The position numbers were made by a program, and so were the translations under genes. Below, piece after piece: positions 45,951 through 56,420 of a DNA stretch of 64,000 bases (position 1 is the first letter of the stretch; every line of letters begins with the position of its first letter). A model generated the notes under the pieces. The model ran no database searches. It was not told the DNA's origin and was given only the letters and a program-made list of their open reading frames with translations. Source of the stretch: Bolinopsis microptera (taxonomy: Eukaryota; Ctenophora; Tentaculata; Lobata; Bolinopsidae). The stretch covers positions 6,610,460-6,674,459 of the forward strand of contig NC_087083.1 in assembly GCF_026151205.1 (NCBI RefSeq). The letters run 5' to 3'.

Positions 45951-48900
45951 GCTATTAAGCTATAAAATTATAGCTGTCATATCTAAACAGCAGATAAGTA
46001 AGATAATTATAAGTCTGTAGACAATCAGACAGCATTTACATTGGATTTGGGGCACTGGAGCTGTCATCTTCTCCATCTAACTAATTTAATAGTGACAGGT
46101 ATAAGTGTGTAAATAGAAGGTTTAAAGAGTTCTCATATTTTGAAGGAGAAGTTTTACAATTTCTAAAGTTTGTTATCTCTATCTCATCGATATTAAACAC
46201 ATCTAGGGACGGTTTTATTTATTATTACTTTTTCTTAAAACAAATACTGTACAAATGTTAAGAACACCTATAACTTGTATAATTGGATATGGCTACAGAC
46301 TGACAATACTAGTTGCAATTTAGAACTTTATAGCTAACTAGAAAGCCCTTGGTCACATGGAGGAAGCTAATAGTATTCTTTGGTAGTCAGTTTTTATAGC
46401 ATCAGCAATTAATATCCATCACAACCGAAGATACAGCCAATTAAAATATAGCTCGCACTGAACACCACGTAATAACAACTTAACAAAAAAAACGATCAAA
46501 ATGCCCCTCTCAAATCCTTGCACGTGCACGTGCGCGTTTCAACACCGTTACCATCATGGTTACTATGCAACTTCCTATTTTTCACCTAATTTGCACGTGG
46601 GTGGTCGACTGGTCGTGCAGACATAATTCTTTGAATTATAATATAGCTACTATTAATAACATGAACGTTACCATTTGGCGCTCCCTAAAATTAGTTGGCG
46701 CCCCTACAAAAACAAGGTTAATGTTTTTTTGGGAAAAAGACCTAGAATACGGAAAAAATCGCCCCCCCCCCCCCCTCTGATGGCAAGAAAACAACTGCGT
46801 TAATATTTAGCAACTTCGCTAGACTAAGCACTAAGCAGGATAACAACTCCGTTAGCAAGGAGCCTAATTCCGGCTATTTATGGATTTCTCCTAACTTATC
46901 TTGCCTTAACAGCTAGAATATCTCGCTAAGAAGTAGAGACAGAGTGATGATTTTACCACGTGTGGCGATGTCATTGCGCAGATGCAGGATGATCCCAGTG
47001 CAGAATTGCTCAGAATAACCGGGTAAAAGTCGGGGAAGTCTGGAAATGATTTGTAGCCAGACAATAATGGCGACTGTGACGCGGCGGATTAAACTACCCG
47101 ATGCATTCCAACAGTACAGCTTCTGTTGGATCGCAAAAATAAGTGGAAAAGGTTAAAATGCAAGAATAATTACGTGTCTATCGTGTAAACAGTGGATATA
47201 AAGCTTAGACTAGGTTTCTTAACGTTTCTCAGATGAGCACGCATACATAATATCATAATTACCAACAATAAAGGCTGCAATTATTATATATGTACACAAG
47301 CAAACACTGAAGGAGCCACGAAATAGCTTAATTAATGGATTAATGAACCTTGGAACTTTAGGTTACACAGGTCCGCTAGTTTCCAAGTTGCGCGATATTT
47401 ATTATAGTGAAATACATGCAGATAAGCGTATTGCAGGTCTAATGTCTCTAAATAAGATAGTATAGCGCTGCCAGGTGAGAGCTGTTATATGAGGCACAAT
47501 GATTGTGCTATATTAATATATAATTATATTACTACTAATTATAGTAGGCGGTTAATGATATGTCCTGAAAACTTCCGTACAATTATCAGCGTTCACGACA
47601 TTTCGGGATATATTATATGATGTCCTGAGGACACAATACCTAGTAACTACTAGTACAAAAAATTATCTAACTATTATAATACTAATTGACCCTGATCATT
47701 AGAAACACCCCTAAAAGTTTAAAACTTCTGTTATTTCATTTCTGATTTAGTTACGCATTTGATTTTTGGTATACGTATAGAAAATCAATACGGCTTTAAA
47801 ATGAGATGTCCGGCGACCTCCTAGCTCACTCACGAGACTCAGTAGGAGTGATTGAACTGCGAGAGGCAATTGAGGCTAACGAATTAGCCTCATCACTTTC
47901 AAAAAAGAACTTTCTCATGTTACGTCCATAATATCCAAGTTGTAAGTATAATCCATAGTGATTATACTTGAGGCTAACCACCTTTTGAGAATTGAGAGGG
48001 TGAAATGAGGCTAACAAGTATAATTTTGTGTATATTTTCGGATAGTTTAAAGGACGTTATTGTTCAAACATAATTCAAAAATTAGAAATGACCTGTAAGC
48101 CTCACTTTACCCTCCATTAAAAGGAAAAAATGGGTCGGCTGGGCCGGCCTTTGACCTAGAGCATCCATCTCATGTATTTTAGGTCAGAGGATACTTTTGA
48201 TAGACGTTATTATTCTATTAAATAGGTCACAACTAAAGAGCAAATAGGTCACAACTAAATGATGACATGGTCCGGTAACTGATTTTGAATCCTGTTTCAA
48301 GCGTCAATCACGTGACAAGTATTGACCAATCCCTAACCGCACGCGTACTGTCCCGAGCGCTTATCTTTTGTTTACTTTTGTTATCGCTGAGTCTGCTACT
48401 CCCATTGTTAGAAGCACCTATTGTATTTATCAGCAATGAGATAAGACACAAGTTAAACTGAGTGTGTAGAAATAATAAAATATCATACAAATAGTGCCCC
48501 TGAGGGTACCAGTAGGGCACAGGAGGGGTGAGCTATTTAGCAAGATGTTGCTATATAAGCGGCAAGAATTCATATCAGTGTCTAACTGACAGTAAAAGGA
48601 ATGAGTCAAATGAACAGGTTCATGGTAGAGTTCTGCACTGAAATTTGAACACATATTATGAAGCATCATTGCACATGACTTAAAAAGTTTCGACGAGCAG
48701 GAATTGTGGATCAAGAATTGAGGCACAACAATTAATTATTTGGTTGATCTTGGGTCTTTATTAAGACATCAGACTATTAAAATCGAAAGTTAATGTAATG
48801 AAACAATCAATAAAAAGGCAATAAATGAAAAGGCAATGAGCAATCAATAAAAAGGCAAACTTTAATTACGACGCGGTGGAGAAAGTACAATACTTGCCAC

Positions 48901-49392
48901 CCAAATGATATGTGAAGTGAAATTTTCACAGCCAATACCACGATCGGATTTTTGCACAGCTACAATAATCAATTATGTTAAAGTTGTGCATAATATTGGT
49001 GCGTGCACAATATTTGTACGTGACAGAGCTGCTGTTGTCATGGAAACAACATCCGTTTAAAAGCTAGCAGCTTCCAGTGTCTTTGAAGAGGAAGTCTTTA
49101 TTTTGTCTCCAAAGACTAATAATTCGAACTGTACGGCTCCTTTTTCTTCTTACCTTAACGGTTCTAATTCGCACAGTTCCAACTGTACATGGTTGTAATT
49201 ACGCATGCATTTTATTCATCAGTAATGTCCGTTATGTCAATTACACCCCAAGTTTTAGGAAAGCACCGTGTAAATTGACCATATTAGTCCTCACTAATCG
49301 ATCCCTAATCGATCCCTAATTGATGCTCTAAGTGTAATCCTTTATCTTTGTCTCTAATGTGATCTGAAAGTCACAAACAATTGCAGCTAAAA
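45951..49392. other. Long stretch without a supported gene
   Basis: No exon is recognised. A C-run of 15 lies near 46763-46777. At 47860-48020 TGAGGCTAAC occurs three times, with hairpins (TGAGGCTAA CGAA TTAGCCTCA near 47868; AAGTATAATC and GATTATACTT near 47944), perhaps a decayed inverted-repeat element. A single end of the 34912-type MITE is at 47687-47717. Confidence 0.45.
47687..47717. mobile_element. Solo end of the TGACCCTGGTCATTAG MITE family
   Basis: Matches the right end of the 34912-35023 element (in reverse complement) at 30 of 31 positions, continuing into AAACACCCCTAAAAG. The other end is not seen. Confidence 0.7.
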
Positions 49393-49400
49393 GTTAATTG

Positions 49401-50092
49401 GGGGGGGGGGGGGGGGGGGCCAACCATATTTAAGTATATTAAAATGTAGGATATTTCCCGATTCTGACCCGGGGATATACTTTAATATACTTTAATATAC
49501 CTACAATATACTTTAATATATCCCTATCTCCTTGGAGGCCTACATCAAAAATTGTTGCCCAAAATAAGCTTGAAATGCAATTCTTAATCGATTCCAAAAA
49601 GTTCTTGAAAAAATATTGAAAACTGATGGAGTTATTTCAATTTTAATGAAGTCATTTTGGCTAGTATTCCCAACCGAAATATTATGTGCAATTTTCCCAA
49701 TTTTGTTCATGGAGGTTTCAACAAACACTGAGTTATATCTTTCACATAGAGTTAGTCTCATTAAAAAGATTGAAATTTTATCGAATTTGGGCAAAAACGA
49801 ATTTGGGCAAAAGCGTATGCCCAAATATGGGCACATTTTTTAAGCTCATAGCTCAGCCAATTTTTGACCAATCTGGATGGAAGTTCATGTACTAGTCCTA
49901 AAACAGGCTTATCTTGCGAATCTGAGTGAAAAATATAGTTCATCATGTAAATCTTAACGAAGAATATAAATCTTCTAATTGTAGGTATATTAAAGTATAT
50001 TAAAATGTAGGATTTTTTCCGATTTTGACCTGGGGATATACTTTAATATACTTTAATATGGTTGCCCCCCCCCCCCCCCCCCCCCCCCCCCC
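49401..50092. mobile_element. Foldback element with G-run/C-run ends and 8-bp target duplication
   Basis: The element starts with 19 G and ends with 28 C. Inside these, arms of roughly 90 bp are reverse complements with mismatches (left: AACCATATTTAAGTATATT; right end: ATACTTTAATATGGTTG). Each arm contains a further imperfect inverted repeat of TATATTAAAGTATATT around TCCGATTTTGACC. GTTAATTG occurs directly outside both ends (49393-49400 and 50093-50100), an 8-bp target duplication as made by hAT-type transposases. The interior has no transposase-like protein. It is a non-autonomous element of uncertain superfamily. Confidence 0.75.
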
Positions 50093-50353
50093 GTTAATTG
50101 CTCCTTTACTTAACTTATACCATTTGAAATTTGAATCACCTGAAATTACATGGTTGTGATAATCGTGGAAAGTTGAAGTTATCGTCATAGTCACTTATTA
50201 TGACTTTATGCAAACTTTATCAGTAGAAGAGTTTACCGCGAAACTAATATCAATCCTTTTTGAACCTCTATCGTTTTTAAATGTGATGCGAAAAGACATT
50301 TATTTGTTTAATTTGACAAGAACGTGCAGGGGCAGTATCCAAGTAGCCTGTTG

Positions 50354-50382
50354 GGGAATACCTGTCAGTGACAGGTATTCCC
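50354..50382. repeat. 29-nt perfect palindrome with 1-nt centre
   Basis: GGGAATACCTGTCA, one G, then the exact reverse complement. It extends about 7 bp further on each side with two mismatches. It lies some 20 bp before the first recognisable LINE codon. Confidence 0.85.
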
Positions 50383-50404
50383 TAACTGGTCCCGTGCCCT
50401 GAAC

Positions 50405-51062
50405 CTGCTTTGAACACCTGCTATTAGACACTGGGAAAGCTATAGAAAATATGGATGATTTCATCTACTTAGGCTCCTGGATTGAGAGCACAGTTGTTAA
50501 GGAGTCGGGATATAAGGGTTAGAAAAGGAAAAAGCATGGGGTGCCCAACATACATAGACTGAAGGATATCTGGAAATCCAAACTCTCAAAGAGCCTTAAG
50601 ATTAGATTGTTCATAGCGGCTTGTGAGTCAGTACTGCTCTACGGATCAGAAACCTGGACACTGACAAAGGCTCAAGAGAAAAGTTTGGACGGGACATACA
50701 CAAAGATGCTGCGTATGGTGCTGGGTATCTCATGGAAGAACAAGGTCAGCACAATAACTTCGTATGGTAGCCTACCAACTCCAAGGCTGTCAAACAAGTT
50801 GCGAAGCAGGAGATTAAAAAAGGCGGGACACTGAATCAAACATCCTGAGCTACTTGCCAGTGATTTAGTCTTATGGGAACCTATGCATGGTAGAGCACAG
50901 CAAGGTCAACCAAGACAAAGCTATTTGTCTATGTTACTGGAGGAAGTTGGGACAAACTCTAAAGAGGAACTGTGAACCCTGATGCGGGACAGGGATATAT
51001 GGAGGGGTACTATCTGGCTTAGATCGGCTCAGTTCCGACATAGTAGTAGTAGTAGTATTAGA
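50405..51062 (+). pseudogene. LINE reverse transcriptase 3'-end fragment, decayed
   Basis: One continuous frame reads the region after the polymerase domain of a non-LTR retrotransposon: DDFIYLGSWIEST, KSLKIRLFIAACESVLLYGS, ETWTLTKAQEKSLDGTYTKM, then HPELLASDLVLW and a W-R-G-T-I-W segment. It runs directly into a (TAG)n tail at 51041-51057. The Y-G-S-E-T-W-T-L-T block is a hallmark of RTE/CR1-like LINEs, and microsatellite tails are usual for such elements. The frame is broken by TAG at 50520, TGA at 50832 and TGA at 50973, with no length change. The 5' part of the element is missing, as in a truncated insertion. It is inactive. Confidence 0.85.
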
Positions 51063-52510
51063 CACTAAGGACTCTGCACGTAACTTATTCGGACCCGAAA
51101 TCCAAACATAAGGACCCGGCATGTTACTCGATTACCCGGAATCAAATTTTCAATTGTTATAAAATTTTCCGGTTGCATATAACAATGAATCAATAAGTGC
51201 ATCAAAATAAATTGAATCTAGGCTCAAAACAAAATTGCACTTGACTATCAAAACATAATATCGAACATACCTAACTTATCACAGAGATAGCGGGATAAGA
51301 TAAAAGGGTCCTGACTCCTGCAAGCAAATATTGATAAACATCAAAGGGTAAAACTCACAGCCGTTGACAACAAGTTTCCTTTAACGAAAAACAGTGTCCA
51401 CCAGTTACTATTGAACGTCAAAGGCTGATAATGTCCGACTATACGGTGGGTTCTACGCTGAGCCAACTGTTTACAGCTTTACATCGCCAACTTCTTGGCA
51501 ATTCCAGCTATACAGTTTTAGTACTAGTAGTACGCCATGCTTCTCCCTTCAAAACCCTAACTCTATTTATAAATTCTAACCCTTACCATAATAATTACCC
51601 AAGCCAATTCTAACTCAACCCTAACCCAGCATATATTGTGTAATGTTAGTAGTACAAATATATAATAATTATATATAATATTAATAATTATAGTAGTAGT
51701 TTACAAGTGTTATGTAGGCCGGGGTAAATTTCAAGAACGTTCCTCGGTAATTTCTAAAGAGGCAAAATGAACATGACCTTTTTAGGACGACCAGTTTCAG
51801 ACCAATCTGAAAGTATGATAGTTAAATAGGACTAGACGACTGAGAAACTTAAACATCAAAAGTTACGGACAATTCCAGCATTTTTAACACACGTTTTCTG
51901 GATGGGAAGTGACTGCTACTACTTTACTACTGCTGCACTTTTAGAGCGAGAAATATCTGGACGAGTTCAACGGTCGTTACTGTCTGACACGTTCAGAATA
52001 GTCGTATTTACTAGGCAACACCCGCGAACCAGCATTAATCAAACCTGGGAAACTAATTGAGATCAAACCTGGGAAACTAATTCATGTTGTCGAAAAACTT
52101 AAGCGTGTTGTTTAACTTAAGCATGTTTTCTGCAAAGTAGTTCAAGCAACTGAATCATACGTTAGATAAAAATAGAATCAGATTTGATGAAATATGTTTC
52201 TATTTCTAAATGGAGGCGAACAAATAGTTACGAGGTGGTGAGGAGGGGGGTTTAGGGGTGGCTTATTAAAAAGCACATCAGCTTTAAAGACTTTGCCACG
52301 ATATATTGTTTAGTTATCTGAAAATAACGAAAAAGATATTCGAGAGCCAGAACATAACACTGACAACCCAACGACCCTCAAAATATTTACCCCACGTTTT
52401 ACAGCTAACGATTCCAAGAAGAGTGTGTTTGGAGAGTGGTACACGACGTGAATATAACTGATAACAGAAAACGGCCTCTGACGCGCTGCGCTACATACGC
52501 TAGGGCACTT
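51063..52510. other. Stretch without a supported gene
   Basis: AT-rich sequence; a patch of CTAACCC-like pyrimidine sequence lies at about 51553-51626. No exon is recognised. Confidence 0.5.
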
Positions 52511-52727
52511 TCTATTGGTCAGTCTGTTGTCACGTGACTTGCTGCGCGCTCTCTGATTGGTCAGTCTGTTGTCACGTGACCTGCTGTCCGCTCTCTGATT
52601 GGTCAGTCTGTTATCACGTGACCTGCTGCGAGCTCTCTGATTGGTCAGTCTGTTATCACGTGACCTGCTGCGAGCTCTCTGATTGGTCAGTCTGTTATCA
52701 CGTGACCTGCTGCGAGCTTTCTGATTT
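52511..52727. promoter_or_regulatory. 42-bp array with CCAAT box and E-box in each unit, 5.5 copies
   Basis: Each unit contains TCTGATTGGTCAGTCTGTT followed by A or G, then TCACGTGACCTGCTGCGAGC. CTGACCAATCAGA on the opposite strand fits the NF-Y (CCAAT-box) consensus. TCACGTGA is a palindromic E-box of the USF/MITF/TFEB class; the first two units carry the full GTCACGTGAC. Spacing between the two sites is constant. The segment is GC-richer than its surroundings. It could be a promoter or enhancer, but no gene was identified on either side, so this is inference from motifs. Confidence 0.5.
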
Positions 52728-53032
52728 GCTCCCTAGTCCCTTAGGATGTTATCTTGATTTAACCCGCGATACAATCTTGATTTACACAGCGTGTGGGTTG
52801 CTGAACGCACCATGTAAGGAGTGTCCAGCAAAATAATGACTTGGGCAAATTTCATTATGAGCTACACTCTAACATCTAACAATAGCAGCATTTCATAATT
52901 CTCAACCATATACATTTGCAACGCTATTTAGAGACTCCTCCCGCTCCCACCACTGTCACTGTCTCGAGTCTCGATCAAAAAGTTGTCATACCCTGGAAAA
53001 TAAGTTCGTAGTGGAATACTTTTGCGAAAATA

Positions 53033-53127
53033 TTTGAACGGACTTTGACTTGGACGGACAGACTTTAATTGAACGGACATTGAAATGAACGCTAGGGCTT
53101 CCAGCGTCCGATTAACGTCCGTTCAAA
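53033..53127. mobile_element. MITE with TTTGAACGGAC ends, copy 2, 95 bp
   Basis: An 11-bp perfect terminal inverted repeat, TTTGAACGGAC, is flanked by TA at 53031-53032 and 53128-53129. It shares GAACGCTAGGGCTTCCAGCG with the copy at 35182-35295. A TA duplication suggests a Tc1/mariner-type source. Confidence 0.8.
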
Positions 53128-53520
53128 TACAGTCCGGTAAGGTAGCTAGTTGTACCCATCAAATATATCTTCGTGGACCAAAAAATACTTTGTTCTTTAC
53201 AACCTGTAATTTATAAACGAAGTACGAGCAAAATATGACGGAGTTGTAAGAATTCGAGTTTAGTTTAAACGTTAGTGCAGTAAAATAAAAAAGTTTTAAG
53301 ACTTTCAACACTACTATATAACAAATAATTTGAGGACAACATGACACTCCAAAACTTTGAACATAACACGAGGAAATATGGACAGAACTGAACAAGAACA
53401 AAAACCACACTCAAAGACTGAGGAATCAGGAGGACTCTGTATCTCAGGAACCAACTATTTAGCTATCATCGCTACGAATTTTCCGACTTTAAGTTTAAAG
53501 CTGACTTAAGAAACCAGGGA

Positions 53521-53661
53521 ATTTTACCTTCCTAACATTGAACACTAAATCGTTGATTGTATTTATACATCACTTTCAAAACATTCCAGTACATTGTGCA
53601 GAAAGTTGAAGATTACAAATTTGGAAGCATGTAGGGATTTAGAATGTTAGGAAGGTAAAAT
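53521..53661. mobile_element. MITE with ATTTTACCTTCCTAACATT ends, 141 bp
   Basis: A perfect 19-bp terminal inverted repeat, ATTTTACCTTCCTAACATT, encloses a non-coding AT-rich interior. The target duplication is unclear. Confidence 0.8.
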
Positions 53662-54901
53662 ATACTAAAAATACTCTAGCACAATAATTGTAACTGCAGT
53701 TTTACAGAACTCTAAATGCTTAATGCACACACTTGCTTGTGATTACAATAACTAATGCTCCTGTAAATACTTTAATTAATTGTTTGTTCCGTTATTCTTT
53801 TTCCTTTCTCTTTTCCTTGTCATCCCCTTTAGTTTTAAGATTCTTGCTATAAATGGCTACAGCTAACACTATTAATGCTAAGTACCAAACAACAAGTGGG
53901 AGGTGGATCGTTGGTATACCGTTAAATCGATTTAACACCGCAATTCCAGTCGCAAGCCTGGGACCACTACTAGCATTGTCACAACATCTACAAAGCTGCC
54001 ATATAGCCTGACTGACAATTTTCTCGACTGACTGACAATGTTTCTTCTTTTCCCCATTTAGAATACAAAGATTAGTACATTTTAGCTTATGATTAATATT
54101 ATATTTTTACCTATAGTTTACCTAGATTGCAGGTATACCACCCGTATTTAAACTCAGACCTGAGTTAAGCCATTTAATTCCAATACGAGATTGGGGACGG
54201 GTTCTCTAAAAAAAACAAACAAACAAAATAAAATTAACTGCGATAAATCATTTAACAGTCACTGCATTCTTTTTAACATTGCACTGCCACACTTAATAAA
54301 GCTTATATACAGAAATATCTTCACAATTCCCTGCGCAGCTAGCAGCTTTACGTGCTAACAAATAAAATTTGGCTTTATACTGCCTTTGATATAAAGATTA
54401 TTATCAGTTTGTAATTCAAAATAAACAGGAGTGGAGAAAAGATAAAATTGGTTAATATAATATAAATATATAGATCATTGATTCTTAACTCTTAAGTGTA
54501 GACTTATTTTGATTCTAAATTTAATGTGAACAATCAATTATAATATTCATTGATATTGTTGAATGAAAGATTATCACCGATAATCATATATTCAACTTGC
54601 CTACCTGCCTACCTGCCTAGGTCGATCCAGATGAAGTCTGGAACGAGTTTCGTGACAGCGCTTCTCTCCATTATCTCTATCACTCATGAGCCAAAGTAAC
54701 TTATCAGGATCGTAACTTATCAGGAGCGTAACTTATCAGGATCCAATATATTCAACAATATCATAATATAATTGTCATATGGAATATTCTGTTGAGGCTC
54801 AATCTCGGGTTAATTACTATAATTAACTTTACAAGTCTTTGGGGCGGTTCCTGGGACTATGGACAACACTCCTTCACAGAAATGCTTGTGGCAAATTAGT
54901 T

Positions 54902-55064
54902 ATCCCTAGTTACCACCCAATTACCCCTAGTAACCACCAGTTACCACCAGTTACCACTAGTTACCACTAGTTACCACTAGTTACCACTAGTTACCACTAG
55001 TTACCACCAGTTACCACTAGTTACCACTAGTTACCACTAGTTACCACCAGTTACCACTAGTTAC
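54902..55064. repeat. 10-bp tandem array (TTACCACTAG)n, about 16 copies
   Basis: Near-perfect repetition with TTACCACCAG variants. Confidence 0.95.
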
Positions 55065-56052
55065 AGAAAATATGTATAATACCCTAACGAATAAAAACAG
55101 AAAGGGACTATCCTGGGATCCTCAATTAATACGTTTATTATCAGACTGACTTTTCTTCTTCAGAGTTAGATGGGTGTTAGTCAGAGGCTCTCGAGTTCAG
55201 ATCACGAGACCACTGTACGATACCAGGGCCCTGTTTCTAGAGAACTAATTCAGGTCCTGAAGTTACTTGGGATTCGCTGTCATTATCACGAACAGCCCCT
55301 AACATTCTCCAATTCCATGACCACTTTCTGAAATGGAGTAAAGTTCTGGGAAATGTTAGTGGTGCTAATTGAGGGAATATTAAACACAGTACAGTAGTAG
55401 TAGCAGTACCATATTCTGTAGTAAATACGATTTAATACGGTGGTAATAAGGCGTGAGTTCTCCACTTCTGTTGGTCATACTTCTCCAACATATCACATTT
55501 AATTCATCAGTGTGTGTGGAACAATACCCCCAGATGATATACCCCTGCAGATGAGGCTGGGAGCTTTAGACTTTATTAAGCGATACGATCTATCACAGTC
55601 AACATCTAAAAATAAATGTTATGGATTTGTTAAGCTGATGTAGTTTACTTCCTCGCACATGTTTCATTTATAAGACTTAGCATAGCGACTTATACGATGT
55701 TTAATTGTCGACCACTCTATTTTAAATACTTGGTTTGGCGAGTCGAACAATTTGATTGCAGCGAGAACAGCTCAGCTAAGTGATCTTTACGGTCTGCTTG
55801 TTGTATGTATGGTCAAATTGAAAGCAAAAGAGCATTTTATCATGCTCGCTCCCAGATAAGCCAGCTTATCCATTGTACCTATCGGTTTAATTGCAGGCGC
55901 TGGCGAAACTCCTGCACACTGCTTACATTATTTGGACTCTTACATTACTTGGACCAGTTCCAGAACTTGTCTCGATGGTTACATTTGTCCGATAAATTTT
56001 GTCTTAGCAATTGCACTGTTTGATATGAGTCATATATTCCCTGCGCATGCCG
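55065..56052. other. Stretch without a supported gene
   Basis: No exon is recognised. At about 55876-55923 a degraded relative of the following 47-bp unit can be seen (TTGTACCTATCG, then TTGCAGGCGCTGGCGAAACT). Confidence 0.45.
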
Positions 56053-56420
56053 GTTCGTTGTACCTGGCAAAAGTCCCGCACACATTGCAGAGGAGTATTA
56101 TCCATTGTACCTGGCAAAAGTCCCGCACACATTGCAGAGGAGTATTATCCATTGTACCTGGCAAAAGTCCCGCACACATTGCAGAGGAGTATTATCCATT
56201 GTACCTGGCAAAAGTCCCGCACACATTGCAGAGGAGTATTATCCATTGTACCTGGCAAAAGTCCCGCACACATTGCAGAGGAGTATTATCCATTGTACCT
56301 GGCAAAAGTCCCGCACACATTGCAGAGGAGTATTATCCATTGTACCTGGCAAAAGTCCCGCACACATTGCAGAGGAGTATTATCCATTGTACCTGGCAAA
56401 AGTCCCGCACACATTGCAGC
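56053..56420. repeat. 47-bp minisatellite array, 8 copies
   Basis: The unit is GTACCTGGCAAAAGTCCCGC followed by ACACATTGCAGAGGAGTATT and ATCCATT. Copies are essentially identical. Because 47 leaves a remainder when divided by three and the unit has no stop in any plus frame, every plus frame stays open and the reading cycles through a 47-residue period. Translation ends at once on leaving the array. Confidence 0.95.

Larger units (their letters stand above)
52728..54901. other. Stretch without a supported gene, containing two MITEs
   Basis: Apart from the elements at 53033-53127 and 53521-53661 nothing is recognised. A TACCTGCC triplet repeat at 54600-54616 and ACTTATCAGGA repeats at 54699-54740 are present. 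Confidence 0.45.
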
